A DNA stretch of 64,000 nt from Peptococcaceae bacterium CEB3 (GTDB lineage Bacteria > Bacillota > Desulfitobacteriia > Desulfitobacteriales > Desulfitobacteriaceae): positions 1-64,000 of the forward strand of contig LDXJ01000050.1 of the NCBI GenBank assembly GCA_001029295.1, written 5' to 3'. The position numbers and the translations under genes were made by a program. The notes under the pieces are model-generated. The model was not told the origin of the DNA. It did no database searches and worked only from the letters and a program-made list of their open reading frames with translations. Positions 48,284 through 56,898 of the stretch are shown piece after piece; position 1 is the stretch's first letter; every line of letters starts with the position of its first letter.

Positions 48284-49285
48284 CTAAATATGGCTTTCTT
48301 GCCCAGCCAGAGCGCTTTTGTCATAGAGATAGCCGGAGGGCCGGAAAAACCCTGCCACCTTGGCTCGGGGAGATAGGACGACATCCCTGAGGACTTCGTC
48401 ACGGAAGGTGGGGTAGCCGGTGCGATCGACGATATATCCCACATGTTCCTTGGCCAAGGTGCGGTCGATATGGCGATCGATATAGTCATAAAGGTTTCGG
48501 CAGATTCTAAGGACGGTTTCCCTGTCAGCCCACTCCAGAAACGGTGCGGCCAGGCGGGGGTTTTTCTTTCCGGTCCGGCCCATGATCACGACGCGGAAGT
48601 ATTGGCCACCGCGGCTCCAAGCCCCAGTCGGACATTTGAGGACACACTCTCCGCAGCCCAGACAGCGTTCGGCATCGCGTTGGACTTTGAAATTGTGAAA
48701 GCGGAGGGCACCGGTGGAGACTTGCCGGCAGTTTTTGACACAGGCCTGGCAGCCGATGCAGCGCGAAGGATCATAGATGGGCTCGACCTGGCCGATGATC
48801 CCGATGTCGTGCAGGTGTACCTTGACGCAGTCGTTGGGGCAACCGGTGACAGCGATCTTGACGTGGGGGTTGTTGGGATAAATCGTCTTTTCGATGTCGT
48901 AAGCCAAGCTGGTGGTATCGAAGACGGCTTGGGGGCAGACCCGGTTTCCGATGCAAGCGACGACATTGCGGGTGCCGGCCGCCGGATACCCTTCTTCGGG
49001 CGCGGGGACTTGCACCCCCTGATCGACTTCGAGTTCGCGGATCAAGGGCGCGATGAGGGTATTGACCTCGGCAGTCGCTGCCAGCGCAATGCCCGGGATT
49101 TCAAACCCTTGGCGGGTGGTCAGGTGAACACTTCCGTCTCCGAAACGGTCGGCAATCTCCTGAAGGATGGGAAAGAATTTGGCCGGGAGATGTCCGCCTG
49201 GCACGCGGATGCGCAAGCAAGTCAGATGGCGGTCCTTGGTAACACGCCAGGCGTTTTTGGCCAGCTTCTTAGTATTTAATGACAT
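48284..49285 (-). CDS. asrC: Anaerobic sulfite reductase subunit C (siroheme/Fe-S)
   Basis: The catalytic subunit of AsrABC, reducing sulfite to sulfide in the cytoplasm. The siroheme-[4Fe4S] ligands are NVVACIGNRVC and AVTGCPNDCVKVHLHDIGII. Two ferredoxin-type clusters follow: CIGCQACVKNCRQ and CLGCGECVLKCPTGA. The N-terminal part (HLTTRQGFEIPGI) is the nitrite/sulfite reductase ferredoxin-like half. I take ATG 49285 after GGAGGAGG; a longer frame to 49309 precedes that site. It is the last gene of asrABC. The length of 333 residues is normal. Confidence 0.95.
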   Translation of the reverse strand: MSLNTKKLAKNAWRVTKDRHLTCLRIRVPGGHLPAKFFPILQEIADRFGDGSVHLTTRQGFEIPGIALAATAEVNTLIAPLIRELEVDQGVQVPAPEEGYPAAGTRNVVACIGNRVCPQAVFDTTSLAYDIEKTIYPNNPHVKIAVTGCPNDCVKVHLHDIGIIGQVEPIYDPSRCIGCQACVKNCRQVSTGALRFHNFKVQRDAERCLGCGECVLKCPTGAWSRGGQYFRVVIMGRTGKKNPRLAAPFLEWADRETVLRICRNLYDYIDRHIDRTLAKEHVGYIVDRTGYPTFRDEVLRDVVLSPRAKVAGFFRPSGYLYDKSALAGQESHI

Positions 49286-49320
49286 ATTTGAAGCCTCCTC
49301 CGGTAACATTTACCCTTACG

Positions 49321-50124
49321 TTAGTCGACCAATTTTCTGGCTTTGGCGTAATTGAAGACCGGCCCGTCCAAGCAGACATGCGTGCTGCCGACGCGGCAGT
49401 GGCCGCACTTGCCCAGGCCGCAGGACATCCGGCGCTCAAGGGAGACCCAGATTTGGTCTTCCTTGAGCCCGCGCCGCAGAAGTTCCGCACAAGTGAACTT
49501 CATCATGGCCGGTGGCCCGACGACGATGGCCCTGGTATTTGTCGGAGAAGGAATAGCCAGGTCGGGGATGAGGGCAGTGATGAGGCCGACGTGTCCTGGG
49601 CTCGGGACAGGGACGTCGCAGACTTGATCGACTGTGACCTGAACGTCGAAACTCCGGCTCCAGCTCTCCAGTTCCGGCCGGAATAAAATGTCCTCAGGAC
49701 TCTTGAAACCGGCCAAGATGGTCAGCCCCGCCAGGGTTTCCGGCCTCTCGGCAAAATGCCGAATGACGCTCTTCACAGGTGCCAAACCGGTGCCGCCGGC
49801 CGCGATGATGAGATGTCTGCCCGCAAATTGCTCTAAGGGAAAGCCTTGACCATAAGGACCGCGCAGGTAAAGATAATCGGCTTCTTCCAGGCGGCTGAGG
49901 TTTTCGGTCACCTTTCCCACCCGGCGAATGGTGAGTTCCACGGAGTCCGGCGTAAAATCGCTGATGGAGATGGGGCATTCCCCCACCCCCGGGAGGGAGA
50001 CTTCCACGAATTGTCCCGGGACCGGATTGAGGGAACAGCCTATATGATAAGTCCAATCCACGGCGGTTTGCCTGGTCTTGCTCAGGATTGGGGCCCGGAA
50101 GGGCAGGTAAGGGTTATTTGACAT
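49321..50124 (-). CDS. asrB: Anaerobic sulfite reductase subunit B (FAD/NADH reductase)
   Basis: A 267-residue flavoprotein bringing electrons from NAD(P)H to AsrC. The FAD-binding barrel contains YLRGPYGQGFPLE, the nucleotide-binding domain HLIIAAGGTGLAPVKSVIRH, and the C-terminal [2Fe-2S]-type cluster is SCGLGKCGHCRVGSTHVC, as in dihydroorotate dehydrogenase electron-transfer subunits. Its ATG lies inside the end of asrA (11-bp overlap), showing translational coupling. Confidence 0.95.
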   Translation of the reverse strand: MSNNPYLPFRAPILSKTRQTAVDWTYHIGCSLNPVPGQFVEVSLPGVGECPISISDFTPDSVELTIRRVGKVTENLSRLEEADYLYLRGPYGQGFPLEQFAGRHLIIAAGGTGLAPVKSVIRHFAERPETLAGLTILAGFKSPEDILFRPELESWSRSFDVQVTVDQVCDVPVPSPGHVGLITALIPDLAIPSPTNTRAIVVGPPAMMKFTCAELLRRGLKEDQIWVSLERRMSCGLGKCGHCRVGSTHVCLDGPVFNYAKARKLVD

Positions 50125-51178
50125 CTTTCTTCACCTCCACTGCGGCTGATGTGTCGCCTAATTTGCGGTTTGCCTCCGCTTTGGTCGAGTCTTCCAGCTC
50201 TGCGAGTTTGTTCACGCAACGGGAGAAAGAAATATATTCCGGGCAGGCGTAATCACAACGCCCGCAGCCGACACATAAATTGACGCCAAAATGCTCCTTA
50301 AAATGATAGATCTTGTGCAGCACTTTATAGCGCATGCGTTCTCCTTTATCCCGGCGGTAGGAGTGCCCGCCGGCCAGATCGGCGAAGCCGTCAATCTGGC
50401 AGCCCGCCCAGACCCGCCTTCTCTCGCCGACTTTCGGGTTGTCGTCGTAGAAGATGTCCTGCAGGCTGAAACAGCTGCAGGTCGGACAGACGACGTTGCA
50501 GCGGCCACAGGCGATGCAGCGTTCAGAGTACTCCCGCCAAAACGGGTGCTCTGAGAAGGCTTCCGGGTTATCCGGAAGCCTGACCGGGTTTTTGTGTTCT
50601 CGGACGAAAGCCGGCTCATGTTCCCGGGGTTTTCCCAGGCGGCCAAATAATTCTTCCAAGTCTTCCCGCACGTCGCAAAGATAAGCGCCGTTCTCAGGCC
50701 GGATAGAGAAAGCGTAGTCGCGGCTTTCGTTGGTGCCCATGGAGGCGCAGAAACAACCCTCAAATTCTTCTTGGCATTCCATAAGGACAAATTTTACTTT
50801 GGCCCGCGCTTCCTGATAGTAGGAGTCAGGATAGGGTCCGTTGTGCAGAAGGGCTTGATCCAGACGCTTCACCGCTTCCAGATCGCAGGAACGCAAGAAA
50901 ACCAGGATCTCACGGTCATCGGTTTCCGGTTCCCGCCACTGGCTCTCCGTAAAATAAAAAAGAGTTTGGTTTACGGGAAAAAGAATCTCTTTCGGGGAAA
51001 AATAAGATCTCTCATTGAATACAATGTCCCGGCTCCGATTGATTTCAGCATAGCCGATGAGGTCGGTATCAGAAAAACGCCCTTTTCCGGGAAGTCTTAC
51101 CGGGGCGTAAATCCGGTACTTTGGTTTCAGTAAGCGCAACAGCTCATCGAGAGCCGCCGCTTCGATTAAAGAGCCCAC
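50114..51178 (-). CDS. asrA: Anaerobic sulfite reductase subunit A (Fe-S electron transfer)
   Basis: A 354-residue 4Fe-4S protein passing electrons within the AsrABC complex. Two cluster motifs are ERCIACGRCNVVCPTCSC and NLCVGCGRCDYACPEYISF. The N-terminal half contains ILVFLRSCDLEAVKRLDQAL and KFVLMECQEEFEGCFCASMG, typical of AsrA/hydrogenase beta-like proteins. GTG 51178 follows AAAGGTGG. It is the first gene of the operon. asrABC indicates anaerobic sulfite use or detoxification; it is not the DsrAB pathway. Confidence 0.95.
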   Translation of the reverse strand: MGSLIEAAALDELLRLLKPKYRIYAPVRLPGKGRFSDTDLIGYAEINRSRDIVFNERSYFSPKEILFPVNQTLFYFTESQWREPETDDREILVFLRSCDLEAVKRLDQALLHNGPYPDSYYQEARAKVKFVLMECQEEFEGCFCASMGTNESRDYAFSIRPENGAYLCDVREDLEELFGRLGKPREHEPAFVREHKNPVRLPDNPEAFSEHPFWREYSERCIACGRCNVVCPTCSCFSLQDIFYDDNPKVGERRRVWAGCQIDGFADLAGGHSYRRDKGERMRYKVLHKIYHFKEHFGVNLCVGCGRCDYACPEYISFSRCVNKLAELEDSTKAEANRKLGDTSAAVEVKKDVK

Positions 51179-51230
51179 ACCGTGTTTCCACCTTTCTTTT
51201 CCAAATCTCGCGTCCCTGTGTTAACTAATC

Positions 51231-51313
51231 TTGCGCGGAGTAAAGCAGCCCGTGGCGGAGCAAAATAATCTTCCGCGGAGTAAAGCGGCTTTCCGCGGAA
51301 CAAAGTAGTCTTG
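51231..51313. repeat. 20-bp intergenic tandem repeat, four units
   Basis: GCGGAG/GCGGAA cores start at 51235, 51255, 51275 and 51295, exactly 20 bp apart, each followed by (T/C)AAA(G/A). They lie upstream of asrA in a 384-bp gap. Confidence 0.85.
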
Positions 51314-51364
51314 CCCAGAATCCGTTGTTCAAGTTAATACTAGCACAAGGATCACTGAGTCAAG

Positions 51365-51380
51365 TGTGATCGGGGTCACG
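51365..51380. promoter_or_regulatory. CRP/FNR-type palindrome upstream of asrABC
   Basis: TGTGA-TCGGGG-TCACG matches the TGTGA-N6-TCACA class at nine of ten positions, 187 bp upstream of the asrA start. Sulfite and nitrosative-stress genes of anaerobes are often under CRP/FNR-family regulators such as HcpR. Confidence 0.45.
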
Positions 51381-51496
51381 TATCTTCGGAATAGCCTCAG
51401 CAACCGGAGCTTCAGCTGACATCTGGGAGAGCTGCCCTCATTCCACGATTAAAACCGTGGGTTTTCGGCTGCGTTTCTGTAAAGGTTGGCGATTTC

Positions 51497-51526
51497 TGAG
51501 TAAATTCCTGAAAACGGTGCAAGATA
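51497..51526 (+). promoter_or_regulatory. Possible forespore (sigma-G-like) promoter of the SASP gene
   Basis: TGAGTA (51497-51502), 17-bp spacer, CAAGATA (51520-51526), resembling the TGAATA / CATACTA pattern of sigma-G. It is 37 bp before the ATG. Confidence 0.4.
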
Positions 51527-51562
51527 AGAATGGCTTCCGAAAAACAGTAAGGAGGAATCAAC

Positions 51563-51769
51563 ATGGCAGGAGAACGTAACACAAACACACCGGCTGTTCA
51601 AGGTGCGGGCCAAGCTTTGGATCAATTCAAATGGGAAATCGCCAACGGCATGGGTGTCCAGCTCGGCGGAGATCGTACGTCGCGTGAGAACGGGCGTGTC
51701 GGCGGGGAAATGACCAAACGCTTGATCCAGTTTGCGGAGCAGAATCTGAGCTCCGGGCAGCGGATCTGA
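51563..51769 (+). CDS. Small acid-soluble spore protein, alpha/beta type
   Basis: A 68-residue spore DNA-binding protein that coats DNA in dormant spores and is degraded by GPR protease at germination. The two SASP signatures are both present: ALDQFKWEIANGMGVQLGGD (including the GPR cleavage region around WEIAN) and TSRENGRVGGEMTKRLIQFA. AAGGAGG lies before ATG 51563. It is monocistronic with a strong terminator, the normal arrangement. It shows that the organism forms endospores. Confidence 0.97.
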   Translation: MAGERNTNTPAVQGAGQALDQFKWEIANGMGVQLGGDRTSRENGRVGGEMTKRLIQFAEQNLSSGQRI

Positions 51770-51816
51770 TTCGGGGGACGAACATAGCGGACAGGAACTC
51801 CACAACAGCGAACAGG

Positions 51817-51840
51817 CGGGGGCTTCGGCCCCCGTATTTA
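51817..51840 (+). terminator. Terminator of the SASP gene
   Basis: CGGGGGC-TTCG-GCCCCCG followed by TATTTATTT. Confidence 0.85.
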
Positions 51841-52063
51841 TTTGCCGAAAAACCGTCCCCTCGCAGTTCCGATGCAGGAGCTCCGAACCCTGTAAGAACA
51901 AGTGCTTCCCCCAAAAAATTCACGCACATAGTCCAAACGTTTGCCCCTGTGGTATAATCGGGCCAGAGACGGAAAAAAGAGCCGCGGCGTCTCCAGCAAC
52001 GGAGAACCGCAGCCGAGAACCGCGGCCGCATAGAACGTCGCGGAATCGAGTTGGAGGGGCAAG

Positions 52064-52420
52064 ATGCTGCATAACCTTTGGAATTTATTTGTAGGTTTTT
52101 TCCGGGCGAGTAACTTTGGCTTCGGCGGTGGGGCTGTTTTTATTCCGCTCATGCAGGTCGAGGTTGTAAATCGCTTTCACTGGCTGACCAATGCCCAGTT
52201 CGCGGACGCGGTGGCCGCCGCCAACGCCCTGCCGGGGCCTGTGGGGACCAAGATTCCCGGCTATGTCGGATATCAGATCGCCGGTTGGCCCGGGGCTTTG
52301 GTGGGGGTTCTCGCTTCCATCGGGCCCACGACACTCATCGTCATTCTCCTGGGCGGGGTCCTCATGAAATATGCCAATTCTCCGAAACTTCGTGCCATGC
52401 TGAACAAGCCCGGAGTTTGA
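52064..52420 (+). pseudogene. Truncated chromate transporter (ChrA N-terminal part)
   Basis: The 118 codons begin like a ChrA-type half transporter: VGFFRASNFGFGGGAVFIPL, then WLTNAQFADAVAAANALPGP and GYQIAGWPGALVGVLASIGP. A normal single-domain ChrA is about 180-190 residues. This one stops after LRAMLNKPGV, just where the conserved next helix should begin. The following DNA encodes the back half of an unrelated HD-GYP protein, so the end has been lost by deletion. The start (GGGGCAAG then ATG) looks intact. Confidence 0.8.
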
Positions 52421-52449
52421 CAGAGGAAGAGCGATACCTTGTTCATTAG

Positions 52450-52959
52450 CATCCGGTCATCAGAGAAGAAATGCTTGAGAATACACGCTTGCATCCCAAT
52501 GTGCGAGCCATTGTCAGGGGACACCATGAGCGCTGGAACGGACAGGGCTATCCGGACGGCCTGATTGGAACAAGGATTCACCGGGATGCCCACATCGTTA
52601 CCGTGGCAGATGCTTATGAGGCTTTAACCGCAGACAGGCCCTATCGCAAGGGAATCCCCCCCTATTATGCTTTGGAAATGCTCCTCAGTTGGTCGGCGAA
52701 GGACTTCAACCCGCATGTGGTCGAAGCTTTCAGGAAAGCTCTGATCTTGTACCCGGGCAATGCGGTCGTTACTTTGAACACGGGTGAAGTGGGGTGGGTG
52801 GTATCTGCTCCCAAGGAGACGCCAACACGGCCCCTTGTTCGTTTGCTCTTTGACCGGGACGGGAAGTCTGCGAACAGGGAAACCAACACTGATCTGATGG
52901 AGAAATTGACTTGCTTCATTCAGCGCGTCGAGTTCGGCGAGGCTGAGTCTAGTGCATGA
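52450..52959 (+). pseudogene. Truncated HD-GYP phosphodiesterase (C-terminal part)
   Basis: The frame opens after a TAG at 52447 and reads HPVIREEMLENTRLHPNV, then the HD-GYP signature HHERWNGQGYPDGL and VADAYEALTADRPYRKG. It ends with the extension NAVVTLNTGEVGWVVSAP. The first metal-binding half of the domain (HDIGK region) is missing. An internal ATG at 52471 has no convincing ribosome binding site. HD-GYP enzymes cleave cyclic-di-GMP; this remnant cannot. It is the other side of the ChrA deletion junction. Confidence 0.82.
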
Positions 52960-52981
52960 GCGGATTTCCTGGATAATCGTT

Positions 52982-54277
52982 CTAAGAACGGGCTTCTCTG
53001 ACCAAATAAGTCCAGCTTATGGCGAGGAGACTAAGAACCCCAGCCAGAGCAAAACTTACGGGAGCAGCGAAAACATAGTCCCATTTCAAACCTGTTAGGA
53101 TCCCCCCAACGGCCCCACCTAAGGCACTGAAGGGAATAAACACACTCCAACGCTTTTTCGTTAGGATGACGGTCATAAAGGGGATAAGAGTCGAAGCACT
53201 GATACAGCCGACGAGCAGTAGGATGTTGAGAATATAGATGTGAACAGAAAGAGCGTAGAGTTCGGTCGCCAAGGCAATAAATATTGTCACAACCCAACTC
53301 GCGCGGGTGCTAGGCCCTGCAGGCAACTTGTGCTCTAAGATAGAAAACAAAACGGAGAAAATAATGTTTAATTCTCCGACAAATGAAAAAACTAGGGAAA
53401 CAAACAAGCTGAGAAATATGATGTAAGACAATAGTCGGGAATCAAATTGCCGAAATAGATTGTCGAGCAGTTCCGGAAGGCTATTCACCTCTCCAGTGTA
53501 AATGACACTAAAGACCAGTGTTGAAAAAGAGAAAGAAAGAGTCAAACCGACTGCCCCAGCCAAAAGAAAAGTCGGGGCAATTTTCTTATTCTTGGAAGAC
53601 TGGAGAAGAGACCAAAAGGTGTGGCTCAGAAGTAAGTGACCTGATAAAATTAAAATGGAAGCGACAAGGAAAGTAACGACATCCGGATTATTTGTCACCA
53701 GGGTATAGGGCTGATACAGACGGACACCCAAATAGACATTGTTAATCCCGATGCGGAGAAACAAGTCAATAGGTAGCAGCAAGGCAACGGCAAAGAGCAG
53801 AATGAGTTGAATCATGGAAAAGAGATGGGATGGCACGAGCTTAGGAAAACTGAAAAGAAGGACGCTGAGGGCGAAAAAAATCAGTTCCCAGCCGGCCATG
53901 GAAACAGGAAGCCAAGCATCCATGAATTGTCTTCCTGCCTCCTCTTGTAGGAAGAGAATCCCCCCGTGATAAAGGATGATCATTAGAATAGGTAAGAACA
54001 AGCCGGCAGGAGGCAGCTTGTGGGCCAGACATCCCAGAAGAGTGGAATCTTGAGCAACTGATTGAACCCTTTTGCCAACAGCAGCCAGCGACGCGAAGGC
54101 CGACAGCCCGGCGACTGCATAACCCACTCCGCCCAGCAAACCAAATTTCAAACTGGCTTCCAGGGCAATGAAGAATGTGCTACCTGAGAGCCACTCCACT
54201 ACCAGAGGAATAGCCCAGTGACTTACAGCGGAAGACCGTTCAATTGGGTCGAAGCCCCATCTAAACTGGTTAAGCAA
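52982..54277 (-). CDS. Polytopic membrane transporter-like protein (SSS/APC-fold-like)
   Basis: A 431-residue, very hydrophobic protein with about 11-12 predicted TM segments, beginning AIPLVVEWLSGSTFFIALEA and including GGVGYAVAGLSAFASLAAVG. The length, TM count and early discontinuous helix are in the style of sodium:solute symporters and related APC-fold carriers, but I see no decisive motif. TTG 54277 starts 3 bp after the response-regulator stop, so it is the third gene of a kinase-regulator-transporter operon. It may be either the target or the ligand-sensing partner of the kinase. Confidence 0.6.
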   Translation of the reverse strand: MLNQFRWGFDPIERSSAVSHWAIPLVVEWLSGSTFFIALEASLKFGLLGGVGYAVAGLSAFASLAAVGKRVQSVAQDSTLLGCLAHKLPPAGLFLPILMIILYHGGILFLQEEAGRQFMDAWLPVSMAGWELIFFALSVLLFSFPKLVPSHLFSMIQLILLFAVALLLPIDLFLRIGINNVYLGVRLYQPYTLVTNNPDVVTFLVASILILSGHLLLSHTFWSLLQSSKNKKIAPTFLLAGAVGLTLSFSFSTLVFSVIYTGEVNSLPELLDNLFRQFDSRLLSYIIFLSLFVSLVFSFVGELNIIFSVLFSILEHKLPAGPSTRASWVVTIFIALATELYALSVHIYILNILLLVGCISASTLIPFMTVILTKKRWSVFIPFSALGGAVGGILTGLKWDYVFAAPVSFALAGVLSLLAISWTYLVREARS

Positions 54278-54280
54278 CGC

Positions 54281-54976
54281 CTATTTCCCCATTTCGCGAT
54301 AAGCTCGGGGAGACAATCCCGTTATCTTGCGAAACATCGTACTGAAATAATGTTGGCTGGCAAACCCGGTAGCTTCAGCAATTTGAAAAATGTTCCAATC
54401 CGTATTGGTAACCAACAATATCTTGGCTTTCTCAATTCGGTAATTTAAAACGTATTCTGAGAAGGACATTTTGACTTGTTCACTAAAACGTCGACTTAGA
54501 TAGGAAGGATTGACATGAATTTGCTGAGCAATATCGTTCAGAGCTAATTTTTCTGCATAGCGGTCCCGAACGGCGCTTAATGTGAGCTCGACGATGGATG
54601 AGTATTCTTCCCGGGTATGACCATGGATTCTAAAAAGAGATTCTCGCAGCTCGCTCTCAATGATTGGTTTGGTCAGATAGTCCACGACACCTAGCTTAAT
54701 TGACTCCTTAGCTGACTGAAAATCCTGGTAGGCAGTAATAATAACAATTTTCACCTCCGGATCCTTGGCCTTGAGCTCGTTCGCCAATTCCAGGCCTGAC
54801 TTACCAGGAAGTCGAATATCTAAAAAAGCCAGTTGAAAATGAATTTGGGCACTCAAGGCTAGGGCCTGATGCCCGTCCACCGAGGTGAAGAGATTCCAAT
54901 GCGGAAACAAGGGTTTTATAAACAAGCCGAGTTGCTCCAACTCAAAGGGCTCATCGTCTACCAGTAAGACATTCAC
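54281..54976 (-). CDS. Response regulator with AraC-type DNA-binding domain
   Basis: A 231-residue regulator of the YesN type. Its receiver domain has the acidic pair in LLVDDEP, phospho-acceptor Asp53 (LAFLDIRLPG) and Lys in VDYLTKPI. The AraC/XylS domain has two helix-turn-helix units: LNDIAQQIHVNPSYLSRRFS and IFQIAEATGFASQHYFSTMF, then RKITGLSPRAYRE. It begins at the base after the kinase stop codon. Such pairs usually control uptake or carbohydrate genes. Confidence 0.95.
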   Translation of the reverse strand: MNVLLVDDEPFELEQLGLFIKPLFPHWNLFTSVDGHQALALSAQIHFQLAFLDIRLPGKSGLELANELKAKDPEVKIVIITAYQDFQSAKESIKLGVVDYLTKPIIESELRESLFRIHGHTREEYSSIVELTLSAVRDRYAEKLALNDIAQQIHVNPSYLSRRFSEQVKMSFSEYVLNYRIEKAKILLVTNTDWNIFQIAEATGFASQHYFSTMFRKITGLSPRAYREMGK

Positions 54977-55762
54977 CTATTTCGCCTCACTTTCCGGGTA
55001 TAAGAGGGGCCAAAAAACAATGGCTTCCGTTCCGCCTTCGGGATGGTGGGTCAGGGTTACCTTGGCCTTTTCGCTGAACAGCAAATTGAGCCGGCGTCGA
55101 ATGTTTTGCAAGCCTTGACCCTTAGTTGGAATGTTTGTTGTGTTGCCATTTGTTACGTCGGGAGCGTTTTTTCTTTCTCCTGGGCCATTGTCCCAGACTC
55201 GGAGCCAGATCTTTTCCTCTTTGGTCGTGAAGGAGAAACGCAGGATCGCTTCTCCGACTTTTTTCTCCAGTCCGTGTTTAAAGGCATTTTCCACCAGGGT
55301 TTGTAGCATATACGGAAGGATAAAAGCGTTCATAAGTTCCGGCACCACTTCGTAAGACACTTTAAGTCTTTGTCCGAAGCGCATCTTTTGTATTTCCAGA
55401 TACGCTAGAGTAAATTGAATTTCCTCGTGTATTTGAGCCCACTGTCCTCTGGTTTGGTAGCTGACTCTTAAGAAAATCACCAAATTCTCCAAAGCCCGGA
55501 TGAGCTCATTAAATTTCTTTAAACGGGCCAGGCTGAGTAGTAAGTTCAGAGTGTTAAAGAGAAAATGCGGCTTGATCTGTTGTGTCAGCTGAATATATTC
55601 CATCTGTTGGAGTTCCTGCTCCAGTTGCAATTTGAGATAGCGACTTTTGATGAATTCCAACTCGCGTTCAAAGACGAGCATAAGTAATAAAGTAATAGCT
55701 CCTGCGACAGGAGCCAAAATGGAGATTATGACCAGCCATATGAACGCTTTATAAGTGATCAT
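54977..55762 (-). CDS. YesM/LytS-type sensor histidine kinase, short
   Basis: A 261-residue kinase with one N-terminal membrane segment pair (about residues 8-31) and no large sensor domain. A coiled coil leads into the His_kinase (PF06580) motif QQIKPHFLFNTLNLLLSLAR, with His66 as acceptor. The HATPase part has VENAFKHGLEKKVG and VWDNGPGERKN. The lack of an extracellular domain suggests that sensing occurs in the membrane, perhaps through the co-encoded transporter. It is first of a three-gene operon. Confidence 0.93.
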   Translation of the reverse strand: MITYKAFIWLVIISILAPVAGAITLLLMLVFERELEFIKSRYLKLQLEQELQQMEYIQLTQQIKPHFLFNTLNLLLSLARLKKFNELIRALENLVIFLRVSYQTRGQWAQIHEEIQFTLAYLEIQKMRFGQRLKVSYEVVPELMNAFILPYMLQTLVENAFKHGLEKKVGEAILRFSFTTKEEKIWLRVWDNGPGERKNAPDVTNGNTTNIPTKGQGLQNIRRRLNLLFSEKAKVTLTHHPEGGTEAIVFWPLLYPESEAK

Positions 55763-55889
55763 TGCTAGCTCCAGTCTTCAAATTCTGAGGTCGGTTCCTA
55801 CCGCAAAACGTTACTGTTAAACCGTACCGTTAAATCTTCCCACCTGCTTACTCTGAGTTTACTCCAAAACCTGGCTCATGCCAAGTATC

Positions 55890-56870
55890 CTAGAGCAAAT
55901 GACATCCGGCAAAATGCCCGGGGCCCACACTCTGCAAAGAGGGCTCCTCAAGACGACAGCGTTCCTTTGTCAACGGACAGCGGGTATGAAAACGACAGCC
56001 TGTCGGTGGGTCAAGGGGTGAGGGAACGTCTCCCTGGAGTATCACCCGCTCTGCCTTTGCCTTACCCGGGACGGGGATGGCTGTCAATAGAGCTTGGGTG
56101 TAGGGATGCCGCGGCCGGCTGAACACGGATGCCCGGTTGCCAATTTCAGCAATTTTGCCCAGATACATAACCATCACCCGGTCGGAAATGTGGTAAACAA
56201 CTCCCAGATCGTGGGAAATAAATAAATAGGTTAAGCCATATTGGCCTTGCAGTTTTTTCAGGAGATTGAGAATCTGCGCCTGTACGGAGACATCCAGAGC
56301 CGACACGGCCTCATCACAGATAACCACCTTGGGATCGACAGCTAAGGCCCGGGCGATGCCAATCCTTTGTCTTTGCCCGCCACTAAACTCATGCGGGAAA
56401 CGCTTCATCTGGTCAGCCCTAAGTCCGACGTCCTCCAAAAGTTGGATGATGCGCGGGTGCCTCTTTTCCTCGGGGACCGCCTGGGAAATCTCCAAAGCTT
56501 CTTCGAGTAACCGCCCCACAGTCTGACGTGGGTTTAAGGAGGCGAAAGGATCCTGAAACACGATCTGAATGTCTTTCCGTGTCTTCCGCAAATCCTTTCG
56601 GTTCAAATCAAGAAGGTTCTTCCCCTGAAAGAGCACCTCTCCACTTGTGGGCTCTTCGAGGCGCAGAATTGCCCGGCCGGTCGTCGATTTGCCGCAGCCT
56701 GATTCGCCGACGATACTCAGGGTTTCTCCCTTAAACACCTCAAAACTCACCCCGTCCACTACTTTGATATGATTTACTGTCCGACCGAGCACTCCACCCT
56801 TAACCGGGAAATATTGCTTAAGATTTCTTACTTCCAATAGCGGGGCCTTTTCTGATTGGCTCTGACCCAT
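55890..56870 (-). CDS. ABC transporter ATPase, DppF/OppF type (second importer)
   Basis: A 326-residue ATPase of the second peptide importer. Walker A is [10 protein letters not shown]-loop [14 protein letters not shown], signature [17 protein letters not shown], Walker [14 protein letters not shown] (Glu-Ala where most have Glu-Pro), and the C-terminal Cys cluster is [16 protein letters not shown] start it at ATG 56870, which has GGGGGAGG 9 bp upstream. A frame to 56912 would overlap the DppD gene. It is the last gene of the dppCBDF-like operon. Confidence 0.93.
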   Translation of the reverse strand: MGQSQSEKAPLLEVRNLKQYFPVKGGVLGRTVNHIKVVDGVSFEVFKGETLSIVGESGCGKSTTGRAILRLEEPTSGEVLFQGKNLLDLNRKDLRKTRKDIQIVFQDPFASLNPRQTVGRLLEEALEISQAVPEEKRHPRIIQLLEDVGLRADQMKRFPHEFSGGQRQRIGIARALAVDPKVVICDEAVSALDVSVQAQILNLLKKLQGQYGLTYLFISHDLGVVYHISDRVMVMYLGKIAEIGNRASVFSRPRHPYTQALLTAIPVPGKAKAERVILQGDVPSPLDPPTGCRFHTRCPLTKERCRLEEPSLQSVGPGHFAGCHLL

Positions 56871-56898
56871 GGTTCGCATCCTCCCCCAGATTAATTTC

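Noticed and set aside
48443-49279. 278-codon plus-strand frame opposite asrC
   Set aside because: AsrC motifs on the minus strand are unambiguous. The antisense frame is acidic low-complexity sequence without start signals.
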